Assembly (NCBI GenBank): GCA_017617615.1
Contig: JAFZVV010000007.1
Location: 1 to 64,000 of the forward strand
Direction of reading: 5' to 3'
DNA length: 64,000 nucleotides
DNA from: Prevotella sp.
GTDB taxonomy: Bacteria > Bacteroidota > Bacteroidia > Bacteroidales > Bacteroidaceae
Each line of letters opens with the position of its first letter. The first letter of the stretch is position 1. Shown piece after piece: positions 35,303 to 44,151 of the stretch. The notes below the pieces were generated by a model that worked only from the letters and a program-made list of their open reading frames with translations, was not told where the DNA came from and ran no database searches. Made by a program: the position numbers and the translations under genes.

Positions 35303-36285
35303 CAGAATTTTCCTAATATACGGTCGAGCACCCAGTTGGTTGGCGTTGCCGAGACGCTGGTGCACTCGCACACGTTGAATCCCTGCAGGTGACGGATGAC
35401 CGCCCCGATGATGGGCAGTTGCACATAGGGCGGGTTGGGCACGTCGATATAGATATCGTCGTCGGTCGTCACCAGATGGATGGGTTTGTAGTTGAACACG
35501 GAGAAACTGATGAGTCCCCGGTCTCCGATGACCTCTACCCTGTCTTCCTTGGCCGACTCATGTCCGACAAAACACCACGACCCACTGCCTGGCAGGCCGC
35601 TCTCGAACTTGAAGCACGCGCTGAGGGTGTCTTCAGGGGTGTAAAGTCCACCCCTGTTGGCACAGATGCCTTTCGCATCGACGATGATGCCGAAATATTC
35701 CTGCAAGAGGTCGAGCTGATGGGGTGCGAGGTCGTAGAAGTAGCCGCCTCCCGAGATTTCCGGGCGTAGTCGCCACGGCAGGTCATCGGGCTTGGCATAG
35801 TCGACGTCTCTCGGCGGACAGGCGAAGCGCACCTGCACATTGATGACCTTCCCTATCACACCATTGTGGATGAGTTCCTTCACACGCTGGAAATAGGGAA
35901 GGTACCTACGGTAATACGCCACGAAACAGGGCATGCCCGTCTGCTCACTCACCCTGTTGATGCGTGCGCAGTCCTCATAGGTGGAAGCCAGGGGTTTCTC
36001 CACGTATACAGGCTTTCCTGCCTTCATGCTCATGATGGCATAGGTGGCGTGGCTCGAGGGAGGCGTTGCCACATAGATGGCATTCACGTCGGGGTCGTTG
36101 ATGAGTTGCTGCGGGTCGGTATACCATCGGCGTATGCCATGCCGCTCGGCATAGGAACGCGCACGCCGTTCCGTCCGGCTCATCACCGCCACCACGCTCG
36201 ACCCTTCCACCTCGTCGAAGGCCGGACCGCTCTTGAGTTCCGCCACCTCGCCACAACCGATGAATCCCCACTTGATGTATTTCAT
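35302..36285 (-). CDS. Gfo/Idh/MocA-family oxidoreductase
   Basis: This 327-residue NAD(P)-dependent oxidoreductase has the N-terminal Rossmann motif IKWGFIGCGEVAE, the family signature VYVEKPLAST with its catalytic E-K-P, and GGGYFYDLAPHQLD, where D-x-x-x-H occupies the active-site position. It should oxidise or reduce a sugar or inositol-type alcohol in the cytoplasm; the substrate is not predictable from sequence. It starts 1 bp after the queH stop and runs directly into the DUF4421 gene, so it is the middle of a tight operon. Confidence 0.92.
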   Translation of the reverse strand: MKYIKWGFIGCGEVAELKSGPAFDEVEGSSVVAVMSRTERRARSYAERHGIRRWYTDPQQLINDPDVNAIYVATPPSSHATYAIMSMKAGKPVYVEKPLASTYEDCARINRVSEQTGMPCFVAYYRRYLPYFQRVKELIHNGVIGKVINVQVRFACPPRDVDYAKPDDLPWRLRPEISGGGYFYDLAPHQLDLLQEYFGIIVDAKGICANRGGLYTPEDTLSACFKFESGLPGSGSWCFVGHESAKEDRVEVIGDRGLISFSVFNYKPIHLVTTDDDIYIDVPNPPYVQLPIIGAVIRHLQGFNVCECTSVSATPTNWVLDRILGKF

Positions 36286-36286
36286 A

Positions 36287-36928
36287 TCAAGAATAAGTTA
36301 GGTCTTGTTGGTCTGGTTTCTCCATTTTCTCCGAATGCGCCGTCTTTTCCGACAAGCGTGCCATACTGAACTCACACCCGCAATACTGCTGGTTATAGAA
36401 TTGGTATTGGCGAAGCAGCGCGTTACGGCGCTCGTAAAGCCCACCTTTCCTCCAGTTCTGTGCCCAGAACAGCGTACCAGGAACGGCTTTCTCGGCCTCG
36501 GCACCGGCGACGGCTATCTGCGTGAGGCTTTTCCACCTCGACGATGCCAGGGTGGTAGCGAAACAAGTAAGTCCACGAGCACTTGCCATGGCTGCCGTCG
36601 CCTTCAGGCGGTGGGTGAAACAGGCCTGGCACCTCCTGCCCCTCTCTGGCTCGTCTTCCATCCCCGCGACACATGCCATCCACCGTTCATGGTCGTAGTC
36701 GCCGTCTATCCATTCCACGCCAAGGCTCTCGGCGTGCCGTTTGCTTTCCGCCTTCCTTGTCTCATATTCCTCCCGGGGGAAGATATTCGGGTTGTAATAG
36801 AAGATGATGGGTCGGACTTGATGGGCGAGCAGCCATTCCACGATGGCTGAGGAACATGGCGCACAACAAGCATGCAGCATCACCTCGGTAATGCCGTCAG
36901 GAATGTATAGCGGTGTCTTCTTTCCCAT
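36287..36928 (-). CDS. queH: Epoxyqueuosine reductase QueH
   Basis: QueH catalyses the last step of queuosine tRNA modification, reducing epoxyqueuosine. The 213-residue protein matches the family: HACCAPC near residue 20, IIFYYNPNIFPREEYETRK, ERGRRCQACFTHRL and QYCGCEFS near the end. The four conserved cysteines ligate a 4Fe-4S cluster plus an adjacent iron, in place of the cobalamin used by the unrelated QueG. It is 20 bp after the LRR gene and directly before the oxidoreductase gene, with no evident functional link to either. Confidence 0.95.
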   Translation of the reverse strand: MGKKTPLYIPDGITEVMLHACCAPCSSAIVEWLLAHQVRPIIFYYNPNIFPREEYETRKAESKRHAESLGVEWIDGDYDHERWMACVAGMEDEPERGRRCQACFTHRLKATAAMASARGLTCFATTLASSRWKSLTQIAVAGAEAEKAVPGTLFWAQNWRKGGLYERRNALLRQYQFYNQQYCGCEFSMARLSEKTAHSEKMEKPDQQDLTYS

Positions 36929-36948
36929 AATCCGACCGACAATGACTA

Positions 36949-38754
36949 TTACTGGTGTTGGCCTGTTTGCCTGAACAAACGCTTCAGCGACACTCCCTCG
37001 GGCAGCCGGACGATGTTGAGACCCTTTTGTGCCGACTGGTGGCGTTTCCCGTCTACAGAGAAGTATTGGGGTGTGCCCGACGCATTGTCGCTCATGTGCC
37101 GTATGCCATCAGGACTTTCCATCTCCTTGATGTCGGCAAAGAAAGACATCTCATATTCGTCGGAATAAAAACCACGCCTGAAACAGTAGTCACCCACATG
37201 TCCGGGAGTGACGAATAGCGTGCAGTGGGTGGGTACGTAGCCTTCCTCATCGAGGAACGCATAGGGTGCGATGTTCTCGTCGGCAATGGCATCGGCAAAG
37301 AAATAGACTGCGTCGAGAGCGCTGCATCCCACCACGAGGAAGTCGCCCAGACGCTTCACGCCGTTGCCGAAAGCGAGTCGGGCCATCCCCGGGGAATAGG
37401 CGAAGGCACCCGTACCTATCTCCGCAATGTCATCGTTGAGGTAGACTTCAGGAAGACGGGAGATTCCCGTTGCCGCAAAATCACCGATGGCCGTAACGGT
37501 GGATGGCAGGTCGAAAGACGTGGCTGTGGCAGGAGCATACACCAGTCGTGAAAGGGGCTTGTCGTAGACGAAGCCTTTCTCATCGGAAGCGAACCAAGGG
37601 TTGTCGTCATCGATGACAACAGTCTGCAGTCCCTCGTTGCACAGAAACGCGCCGCCATCGATGACAGAGACCGATGCAGGGAGGGTGAGCGTTGTGAGTC
37701 CCCCCACCCCAGCGCCTGGTGTGACCCCAAACGCGCCAAAAGCGATGCTGTCGGTCAGCGCCCCCATTTCCACCCTCTCAAGGGCCAGGCAATTGAAAAA
37801 AGCCAGGGAGTCGATGGTCGTCAAGGAGTCCGGCATGGTGACGGTGTTGAGACGACGGGCGCCATAGAAGGCGCTGTTTCCTATCCTTCTTACCTCATCG
37901 GGGATAGCGTACTCAGTGAATGCTGAAGCGGGCGGGAACGCCAGCAAGGTGTCTTTCTCATGCGAGAACAGCACACCATCTTCCGACGAGAGGTATGGGT
38001 TGGCATAGGGCACGTTGATCTCACTCAAGGAGGGGGCAGTATAAAACACTATGGGGTGGAACGTCTTGAAATTTCTTCCAAAATTGATGACCTGCAGGCT
38101 GTCATCGCCCAAAATCAGCGAGTTGTCGATATGCGTAATGCCATTGCCCAAAGTGAGTTCGCGCAGGTTGGTCATTTTCTGGAATGCGCCCGTGGCAATA
38201 CTGTCGACACTGTTGGGAATGGTTAGCGATTCAAGGCTCTCGCATCCCACCAATGCGCCATATCCGATATACTGAAGACTGGTGGGCAACTCGAGCGACT
38301 TCAGCGAACAGCAACTGGCGAGGGCGAAGGAGTCAACGGCCATGGTCGTGTTGGGCAAGATGAGATGTTCCAGTTGGCGGCAGTTGTAGAGGAAGCAGCA
38401 CCCGAAGACATCGTTCTGTGTGGTGAAGTCGATGCCATAAAGCGAGATATAGGGTTCACCCGACTCTACGACAAAGACCTCGCTGAGGTCGAGTTGCGTG
38501 AGTTTTCCGTCAGTGGGTGTAGAGATATCCTTCACACCACACAACTCCCGGATGAACATCATGTCGCGGCCATCAATGTAGCCATCGACTTTCAGTTTCA
38601 CCGTTGTGGTCTTGGCATCGGGTGAAATCAACAGCAACTCCTCGGCCAACGTGCCCGGAGTATTCACATACAATTCTATATCTTCCTGCGCTACTGCCTG
38701 AAGTGAGAGAAAAGGAAGCAACAAGAAGAGACAACGTCGGATAAGTTGGTTCAT
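36949..38754 (-). CDS. BspA-like leucine-rich-repeat exported protein
   Basis: The start at 38754 (MNQLIRRCLFLLLPFLSLQAVAQ) gives a signal peptide. After it come about a dozen LRR_5-type repeats of about 23 residues with the BspA pattern, for example LESLTIPNSVDSIATGAF, LRELTLGNGITHI and LTTLTLPASVSVIDGGAF. A non-repeat tail at 520-601 ends in MSDNASGTPQYFSVDGKRHQSAQKGLNIVRLPEGVSLKRLF, which resembles the short C-terminal segment found on many Prevotella surface LRR proteins. Such proteins attach to host or biofilm surfaces; binding partner unknown. It is first in the operon with queH. Confidence 0.92.
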   Translation of the reverse strand: MNQLIRRCLFLLLPFLSLQAVAQEDIELYVNTPGTLAEELLLISPDAKTTTVKLKVDGYIDGRDMMFIRELCGVKDISTPTDGKLTQLDLSEVFVVESGEPYISLYGIDFTTQNDVFGCCFLYNCRQLEHLILPNTTMAVDSFALASCCSLKSLELPTSLQYIGYGALVGCESLESLTIPNSVDSIATGAFQKMTNLRELTLGNGITHIDNSLILGDDSLQVINFGRNFKTFHPIVFYTAPSLSEINVPYANPYLSSEDGVLFSHEKDTLLAFPPASAFTEYAIPDEVRRIGNSAFYGARRLNTVTMPDSLTTIDSLAFFNCLALERVEMGALTDSIAFGAFGVTPGAGVGGLTTLTLPASVSVIDGGAFLCNEGLQTVVIDDDNPWFASDEKGFVYDKPLSRLVYAPATATSFDLPSTVTAIGDFAATGISRLPEVYLNDDIAEIGTGAFAYSPGMARLAFGNGVKRLGDFLVVGCSALDAVYFFADAIADENIAPYAFLDEEGYVPTHCTLFVTPGHVGDYCFRRGFYSDEYEMSFFADIKEMESPDGIRHMSDNASGTPQYFSVDGKRHQSAQKGLNIVRLPEGVSLKRLFRQTGQHQ

Positions 38755-38880
38755 AATCAATTAATATATTCGGGCATATTGTGCCTACCACACCTGTTTA
38801 CGATATGGCGGCAACACTCCGTGACAAAGTTAATGCAACGTGAGCGAAAAGCAAAATAAAAATAGAAGTTTTTTAGCGGG

Positions 38881-38913
38881 AAAATAAAAAAAGGAAACAA
38901 CTGCTGTTTCCTT
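38881..38913 (-). terminator. tRNA-Asp operon terminator
   Basis: AAGGAAACA (38891-38899) pairs with TGTTTCCTT (38905-38913) around a 5-base loop, and the minus strand continues into TTTTTATTTT. A good intrinsic terminator just after the first tRNA. Confidence 0.9.
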
Positions 38914-38916
38914 CTG

Positions 38917-38990
38917 CGGTGCGTACGAGACTCGAACTCGTGACCTCCTGCGTGACAGGCAGGCATTCTAACCTACTGAACTAACGCACC
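38917..38990 (-). tRNA. tRNA-Asp (GTC), copy 1
   Basis: On the minus strand the 74-base gene has acceptor stem GGTGCGT/ACGCACC, D-arm with GTTCAGTAGGTTAGAAT, anticodon stem CCTGC/GCAGG with loop CTGTCAC (anticodon GTC), T-loop GTTCGAGTC and discriminator G. The 3' CCA is not encoded. It is identical to copy 2, which lies 16 bp upstream, and is followed by a terminator. Confidence 0.95.
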
Positions 38991-39006
38991 AAATCAGAAA
39001 AGTAAG

Positions 39007-39080
39007 CGGTGCGTACGAGACTCGAACTCGTGACCTCCTGCGTGACAGGCAGGCATTCTAACCTACTGAACTAACGCACC
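39007..39080 (-). tRNA. tRNA-Asp (GTC), copy 2
   Basis: A perfect copy of the 74-base tRNA-Asp at 38917, with a 90-bp period and 16 bp between the copies. Anticodon GTC; the 3' CCA is not encoded. Transcribed first of the pair on the minus strand. Confidence 0.95.
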
Positions 39081-39155
39081 AAAAGGAGTCTGTTCTGATT
39101 TGCGGATGCAAAAGTATCAATAATAATTCAATCCGCAAAACATTTTAAGTATTTT

Positions 39156-39701
39156 TTACAAAAAAACATGCATCATGCAAGCGTCACAAAAATGCCCACC
39201 ATCATACAGCCAGTCCTTGAGCAACGAGGCCTTGTTAAAACCCGCACCCTGGAAAAGTTGGAGGGAATGGGTGTTTCGCACGTCTATCAAGGCATAGAGC
39301 TGATGCAGGTGGATGATACGTCTGCAGTAGTCGATGGCCTTCATCAGGGCGACATGGCCATAACCCTTGTCGCGCTCCTCCTTCAGTATCGCTACCCCTA
39401 CCTCGGCACGGAGATGACGGGGATCGAAATCAAAGATGTCGAGAAGTCCCACAGACGTGCCATCGGGTTTCTGGATAATGAGGCGCAACTGTCGGTCGGC
39501 ATAGATATCCGACGACGAGGTCATCACGTAATTGTTGAGCGTGAACCGCGAATACGGCACGTTGGCATTGCCCACTAGCCACATGGCGCTGTCGTTTTCC
39601 AGGGTGTAGAGGAAATCAAGGTCCTCGGGTTCAAGAGCCCTCAGCATGACATCCGCCTCGGGTGTCACGAAAGTATGCGTTTCCGGGTTGTCTGGGTTCA
39701 T
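39156..39701 (-). CDS. GNAT acetyltransferase, RimJ/RimL-like
   Basis: The 181-residue protein resembles RimJ/RimL-type N-acetyltransferases: VMLRALEPEDLDFLYTLEND at the start, GLLDIFDFDPRHLRAEVGVAILKEERDKGYGHVALMKAI as the acetyl-CoA region (the loop D/K-x-G-Y-G), and YALIDVRNTHSLQLFQGAGF near the end. Such enzymes acetylate amines of peptides or small molecules; the target is unknown. Its ATG overlaps the stop of the upstream glycosyltransferase by 4 bp, so the two are coupled. The tRNA-Asp pair follows downstream. Confidence 0.88.
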   Translation of the reverse strand: MNPDNPETHTFVTPEADVMLRALEPEDLDFLYTLENDSAMWLVGNANVPYSRFTLNNYVMTSSSDIYADRQLRLIIQKPDGTSVGLLDIFDFDPRHLRAEVGVAILKEERDKGYGHVALMKAIDYCRRIIHLHQLYALIDVRNTHSLQLFQGAGFNKASLLKDWLYDGGHFCDACMMHVFL

Positions 39702-40897
39702 TTCAATATCTCCTCTGCCGTTATGATGGTCTTGGTGCGCTGGTTGTAAGTGCCCACGAACACATTGGGTATATTGGTCTTCGAGAAGTTCTCGAGGATG
39801 GTCTTATAAGAATAGGCATCGGTATCGTAGACGATATAGACGAAATTGCGTGAGGCATCGATTTCGTCGAGCATCGACAGATGGCCCTCGGGCCTTACCC
39901 GCTCGTTGGCGACGATGAACTCGCCTGAGAGACCTTTCTTCCTTGCCAGTTTCCTACACTGTGTGATTGATGCCACCGAACCAATGAAGATGTAGTCGGG
40001 TTCTCGCCTGTGCCTGGGTGAAAAGAAGCCCAGCATCTTCCTCAGCCTCGACGTCTGCATCCTGATCAGCGCCATCAGTGCCTTGAGGTATATGGCAATC
40101 TTGATGGGGATGGTGAGCCAAAGGCTTGAACTGCCATAGTGCTTCCTGAAAAAGATAAGCATGGCTTCATAGAACACATGCACATACCTGAACGATGACT
40201 TCTGTGTGCTCTCGCCCTTGTAATGGAGAATGGTAAGGGGAAGATACCAATTGTGGAACCCCCCTTTGAGCAACCGATACGACAGGTCGATGTCCTCGCC
40301 ATACATGAAGAAATCCTCGTCGAGCAAGCCCACCTTGTCAAGGGCCGACCTCCTGACCATGCAATAGGCACCACTCACTACCTCTATCTCCGCTGGCTCG
40401 TCCCATGGCAGGTAACCCATATAATAATGCCCGAAGCGACGGCTCTCGGGGAAACGCTTGCAGAACCCTGTCATCTTGTAGAACGAGGTCATCGGGGTGG
40501 GCAATCCCCGCCTCGACTCCAATGCTTTACTGCCATCGGCCTTAAGCATACGCACGCCCACCGCGCCGGCATCGTCGTGTTTCTCCATGAAGTCAAGGGT
40601 CTCGCGTATGGTATCCTCCGAGACGAAGGTATCGGGATTGAGCAACAACACGTATTCTCCCTGACTCTGCCTGATGGCGATATTGTTGGCTCTGGCAAAC
40701 CCCAGGTTATGGTTGCTCTCCACATAATTCACCCGTTCGAAACGGCTTGATACATAGGCAATGCTCCCGTCACGGGAGTGGTTGTCGACGACAAAGACCT
40801 CGGCATCAAGACCCTTGATGGCCCTGTATACGCTCTCAAGACACTGGTAGAGGTAGTGTTTGACGTTGTAATTGACGATAATTACCGACAGTTTCAT
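39698..40897 (-). CDS. Family 2 glycosyltransferase
   Basis: I set the start at 40897 (MKLSVIIVNYNVKHYL), the usual opening of GT2 enzymes; the longer frame overlaps the previous gene. The 399-residue protein has GT-A features: VFVVDNHSRDGS, LGFARANNIAIRQSQGEYVLLLNPDTF with the D-x-D-like NPDT, and SGAYCMVRRSALDKVGLLDEDFFMYGEDIDL. It transfers a sugar, probably rhamnose-type as in related enzymes, to a cell-surface glycan at the inner membrane. The C-terminal 110 residues (from PRHRREPDYIFIG) form a separate Rossmann-like extension without obvious catalytic motif. It lies 5 bp after the small membrane gene. Confidence 0.92.
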   Translation of the reverse strand: MKLSVIIVNYNVKHYLYQCLESVYRAIKGLDAEVFVVDNHSRDGSIAYVSSRFERVNYVESNHNLGFARANNIAIRQSQGEYVLLLNPDTFVSEDTIRETLDFMEKHDDAGAVGVRMLKADGSKALESRRGLPTPMTSFYKMTGFCKRFPESRRFGHYYMGYLPWDEPAEIEVVSGAYCMVRRSALDKVGLLDEDFFMYGEDIDLSYRLLKGGFHNWYLPLTILHYKGESTQKSSFRYVHVFYEAMLIFFRKHYGSSSLWLTIPIKIAIYLKALMALIRMQTSRLRKMLGFFSPRHRREPDYIFIGSVASITQCRKLARKKGLSGEFIVANERVRPEGHLSMLDEIDASRNFVYIVYDTDAYSYKTILENFSKTNIPNVFVGTYNQRTKTIITAEEILK

Positions 40898-40902
40898 GCG
40901 AG

Positions 40903-41334
40903 TCAATCTTTTTGGCGCGCTGACGTCTCCTGCACGCACCGCTCAGTAGAGGGATAGATGAACAACATGCTGATAAACAAAATGACGGCAATATATCCAA
41001 AGGAAGGATTCATGAAAAGATAATACAACACCGTCGACACGCACATCGGAATGCCCAGGAGGAGGATGCGCACAGTGCCCCATACGGAGAGCGCGTGTTC
41101 TCTTCCTGCATACAGACGACGCCTGATGGAACCAAACTTGAACATCCGCAGCGACAGGGGTATTGCCAACAAGGCGAACAGTTCCACGGCCACGGCGGTG
41201 AAATACTCCATACGTTTTTCGGAGGCACATACTCCCTCGGCTATCAAGCCTGTCTCGAAGAGCACGACGACAACCACCACGGCCAGCAGAGCCGCGTAGA
41301 AGGGGATTTTCAATCGTAATGCCGTTCTTTCCAT
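40903..41334 (-). CDS. Small membrane protein of unknown function
   Basis: Starting at 41334 (MERTALRLKIPFYAALL) gives a 143-residue protein with four transmembrane helices: IPFYAALLAVVVVVVLFETGLIAEG, YFTAVAVELFALLAIPLSLRMF, VRILLLGIPMCVSTVLYYLF and YIAVILFISMLFIYPS. Basic loops (RRRLYAGREH) lie between them and a short tail, STERCVQETSARQKD, follows. I do not recognise the family. It lies 51 bp after recR and 5 bp before the glycosyltransferase, suggesting it is read with the latter. Confidence 0.7.
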   Translation of the reverse strand: MERTALRLKIPFYAALLAVVVVVVLFETGLIAEGVCASEKRMEYFTAVAVELFALLAIPLSLRMFKFGSIRRRLYAGREHALSVWGTVRILLLGIPMCVSTVLYYLFMNPSFGYIAVILFISMLFIYPSTERCVQETSARQKD

Positions 41335-41385
41335 AATCGTCTGAAATGTGTGTCGCACCCACGTAGACAACGGGGGCACGGATGG

Positions 41386-41997
41386 TTACTTGTTGAATGG
41401 GGTACGGTTAATGATCGACCTGCCCAGCGTCACCTCGTCGGTATACTCCAACTCGTCACCCACTGAAATACCCCTCGCAAGGACGGAGAGAGCTACGTCG
41501 TACGGTCCCAACTTGCGTGAGATATAGAAATTGGTGGTATCACCCTCCATCGTACTTCCAAGAGCGAGGATGACCTCCTTCACCTCGCCCGCCGACACCC
41601 GCTCCACGAGCGAATCGATGGCCAGGTCGGAGGGACCCACGCCGTCGACAGGCGAAATGACGCCTCCCAGCACATGGTAAAGGCCATGATACTGTTGAGT
41701 GTTCTCCACGGCCATCACATCCTGCACATTCTCCACTACGCAGACCAACTGCCGGTCACGACGGGGGTCGGAGCAGATGGGACAGACCTCGGTGTCGCTG
41801 ATGTTGTGGCATACCTTGCAATACACCACCTCGCGGCGCATCCGCGCCACGGCATCGGCAAGCGCCGACACATCACCGACAGGCTGTCGTAACAAGTGTA
41901 GCATCAAGCGCAATGCCGTCTTGCGCCCGATGCCGGGAAGTTTGGAGAACTCGCCCACTGCTTTCTCAAGCAACGAGGAGGGAAGTTGTTGGTACAT
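41386..41997 (-). CDS. recR: Recombination protein RecR
   Basis: RecR works with RecF/RecO to load RecA at single-strand gaps. The 203-residue protein has the expected layout: an N-terminal helix-hairpin-helix ([21 protein letters not shown]), a C4 zinc finger ([16 protein letters not shown]), then a Toprim domain from [15 protein letters not shown] to the end, including [12 protein letters not shown] and ISRKL. Length matches the family. It is 13 bp downstream of the small outer-membrane gene. Confidence 0.97.
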   Translation of the reverse strand: MYQQLPSSLLEKAVGEFSKLPGIGRKTALRLMLHLLRQPVGDVSALADAVARMRREVVYCKVCHNISDTEVCPICSDPRRDRQLVCVVENVQDVMAVENTQQYHGLYHVLGGVISPVDGVGPSDLAIDSLVERVSAGEVKEVILALGSTMEGDTTNFYISRKLGPYDVALSVLARGISVGDELEYTDEVTLGRSIINRTPFNK

Positions 41998-42010
41998 GGG
42001 CGGATGCCTG

Positions 42011-42499
42011 TCAGAAGAGGTAAATGCCCAAGCCGAGTCTCAAGCCGACATTGGAGTATTTGCTGTGGTCTTTGAACGACTGCTCATAATAGATGGCAGG
42101 CTCGATAGTGACAAAACGGTTGATGAAGAACGCATAACCGATCTCCACATTCGGCATGATGTCGTTGTAGCTATGGTTGCCATGTTTGTAGGTGGCGCCA
42201 GCACCCAGGTAGATACCATTTTGGATGATGTAGTAGCGACCCTGCGCTCCCAACGATGCGAAATCGGGAACGTCGTCACCCTGGTGACTGTATCCCACCA
42301 ACCCAATCACGGCGAGATTGTCGGCAAGGAAGTAACCTCCCTTAGCCTCAAAGCCCACATTGAGTTCCGATGAGCCGTTGTAACCCAGGTTAAGCCCCGA
42401 GAACGACGCACTGATATATTTCTTACCTTGTTCGAACTGGGCGCTGGCCGAGATGGCGACCATGAGCGTGAGCAACAGCAATGATAATTTCTTTTTCAT
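42011..42499 (-). CDS. Small outer-membrane beta-barrel protein
   Basis: The start at 42499 gives a signal peptide ([21 protein letters not shown]) and a 162-residue precursor. The mature part alternates strands with turns, as in an 8-stranded barrel ([68 protein letters not shown]) and ends in [12 protein letters not shown] with terminal F, as expected for an outer-membrane protein of the OmpW/porin-like type. Specific function unknown. It lies 13 bp after cstA, so it may be a carbon-starvation-associated envelope protein; that link is inference. Confidence 0.8.
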   Translation of the reverse strand: MKKKLSLLLLTLMVAISASAQFEQGKKYISASFSGLNLGYNGSSELNVGFEAKGGYFLADNLAVIGLVGYSHQGDDVPDFASLGAQGRYYIIQNGIYLGAGATYKHGNHSYNDIMPNVEIGYAFFINRFVTIEPAIYYEQSFKDHSKYSNVGLRLGLGIYLF

Positions 42500-42512
42500 A
42501 ATGTTTTGGAGT

Positions 42513-44039
42513 TTATTGGATGTTTCTTTCTTTTCTGAACCAAGCGCAGAACCACGCGATAGCCAGGATGGTGCACAGCGCACCCAGCGGATAGCCGATG
42601 ACAGGTGCCATATTCAAGGCCTGTGGACTGACAAAGACGAACGTAGAGCATACCGACGTCATGAACAGCGCCGGGATGAGCGAGATGATGTAGGGTTTCT
42701 TCTCGCGAACGAGATATACCGTGATGGCCCACAGCGTGAATACCGACAACGTCTGGTTGCCCCATCCGAAATACTGCCAGATGGTATTGAACCCATCGGG
42801 ATTCTCCATCTGCCAGATGAGCAGGCCGATAGAAGCGGCAAACATCGGGAGCGCGATGTAGAGGCGCTTGACGATGCTGCGCTGTTCCACATGCAATGCC
42901 GACGCAATGATGAGCCTTGCGCTGCGGAAAGCCGTATCGCCACTGGTGATGGGAGCGGCTACCACACCCAGAACGGCAAGGACACCGCCAAAGAGACCAA
43001 GCCAGCCGGCACAGACATACTGCACTACACTGGGGGCAGTGAAGAACTGGACGAGCGACTTGGAACCCTCGCCCTGTAACTGGGCATTGAACTCAGTGAC
43101 CACGTCGGCCGGCACCACCTCGCGCCATCCGCCATAGTAGAAGAAATAGGCAGAAGCGGAAGCCCATATCAGCGCCACGAGACCCTCGGTAATCATCGAA
43201 CCATAGAACACAGGGCGGGCCAAGCGCTCATCTTTCAGACACCGTGCCATGAGTGGGCTCTGCGTGGCATGGAAGCCACTGATGGCGCCACAGGCAATGG
43301 TGAGGAACAGGCAGGGGAAGATGGGGTTCTTGGCAATGAACGACTCTGCGCCAAGCAACGATTGCGGTTCGTTGAGATTAGCTGCGGAAAGGTCGCTCCA
43401 CAACTCGGGTATGGCAGGCCACTTGATGAATAGCAGCACCAGGATGGAGGCCGCCATGAACAAGAGCGAGAAGGCGAATATCGGATAGAACCTGCCGATA
43501 ATCTTGTCTATGGGCAGCATCGTGGCCAAGACATAATACAGGAATATCACCACGACCCAGGTAATGAGGCCTACCGAGGGAACAAGATTCTTCAGAAGCA
43601 GTGCCGGACTATAGACGAACACCACGCCCACCATGACCAGCAGGAATACCGAGAAGACAAGCATCACAGCCTTCGTCGACTTACCCAGGTACTTGCCGAT
43701 GAGCTCAGGCAGGTTGGCACCGCCGTTCCTTATCGAGAGCATACCGCTGAAGAAGTCGTGCATCGCACCAGCGAAGATACAACCCAGCACAATCCACAGA
43801 TAGGCCTTCGGTCCATACCAAGCTCCCATGATGGCACCGAAGATAGGACCGGTGCCTGCAATGTTGAGGAACTGTATCATGAAGACCTTCCAAGTGGGCA
43901 ACGCGATGTAATCCACGCCATCGGCCATAGCCACGGCAGGAGTAGGCCTGTCATCGGGGGCGACGACCCGTTCCACAAACTTGCCGTAGATGAGGTAACC
44001 CAGAATCAGTGCGACAAGGCTCAACAAAAATGATAACAT
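42513..44039 (-). CDS. cstA: Carbon starvation protein CstA
   Basis: CstA is an inner-membrane peptide or pyruvate transporter induced by starvation in other bacteria. The 508-residue protein has many transmembrane helices and the family strings MLSFLLSLVALILGYLIYGKFVER, FLNIAGTGPIFGAIMGAWYG, GAMHDFFSGMLSIRNGG, ACGAISGFHATQSPLMARCLKDE and GDTAFRSARLII. It is shorter than the enterobacterial 700-residue protein but of the usual length for this family in Bacteroidota. It is first in a group containing the outer-membrane protein and recR, and a -7 box lies 28 bp upstream. Confidence 0.95.
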   Translation of the reverse strand: MLSFLLSLVALILGYLIYGKFVERVVAPDDRPTPAVAMADGVDYIALPTWKVFMIQFLNIAGTGPIFGAIMGAWYGPKAYLWIVLGCIFAGAMHDFFSGMLSIRNGGANLPELIGKYLGKSTKAVMLVFSVFLLVMVGVVFVYSPALLLKNLVPSVGLITWVVVIFLYYVLATMLPIDKIIGRFYPIFAFSLLFMAASILVLLFIKWPAIPELWSDLSAANLNEPQSLLGAESFIAKNPIFPCLFLTIACGAISGFHATQSPLMARCLKDERLARPVFYGSMITEGLVALIWASASAYFFYYGGWREVVPADVVTEFNAQLQGEGSKSLVQFFTAPSVVQYVCAGWLGLFGGVLAVLGVVAAPITSGDTAFRSARLIIASALHVEQRSIVKRLYIALPMFAASIGLLIWQMENPDGFNTIWQYFGWGNQTLSVFTLWAITVYLVREKKPYIISLIPALFMTSVCSTFVFVSPQALNMAPVIGYPLGALCTILAIAWFCAWFRKERNIQ

Positions 44040-44066
44040 AAAAAATCAATTATTCGTTTAATTATG

Positions 44067-44074
44067 CAAAAATA
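44067..44074 (-). promoter_or_regulatory. -7 box for cstA
   Basis: TATTTTTG on the minus strand fits TAnnTTTG, about 28 bp before the cstA ATG. No -33 box at standard spacing was seen. Confidence 0.5.
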
Positions 44075-44116
44075 CATTTTTTATTTGAAACAAGGAAAAA
44101 TAATGGGATTTTTCAC

Positions 44117-44124
44117 TAACTTTG
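44117..44124 (+). promoter_or_regulatory. -7 box for the glycosidase-like gene
   Basis: TAACTTTG matches TAnnTTTG and lies 28 bp before ATG 44152. This is why I prefer 44152 to the ATG at 44134, which would have a leader of only a few bases. Confidence 0.5.
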
Positions 44125-44151
44125 CCCCTCAATATGACAAAAACAAGCAAA

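Noticed and set aside
38750..39160. tRNA-Asp pair as an integration site of a mobile island
   Set aside because: No integrase, no partial tRNA repeat and no composition shift beside the tRNAs; both copies are complete.
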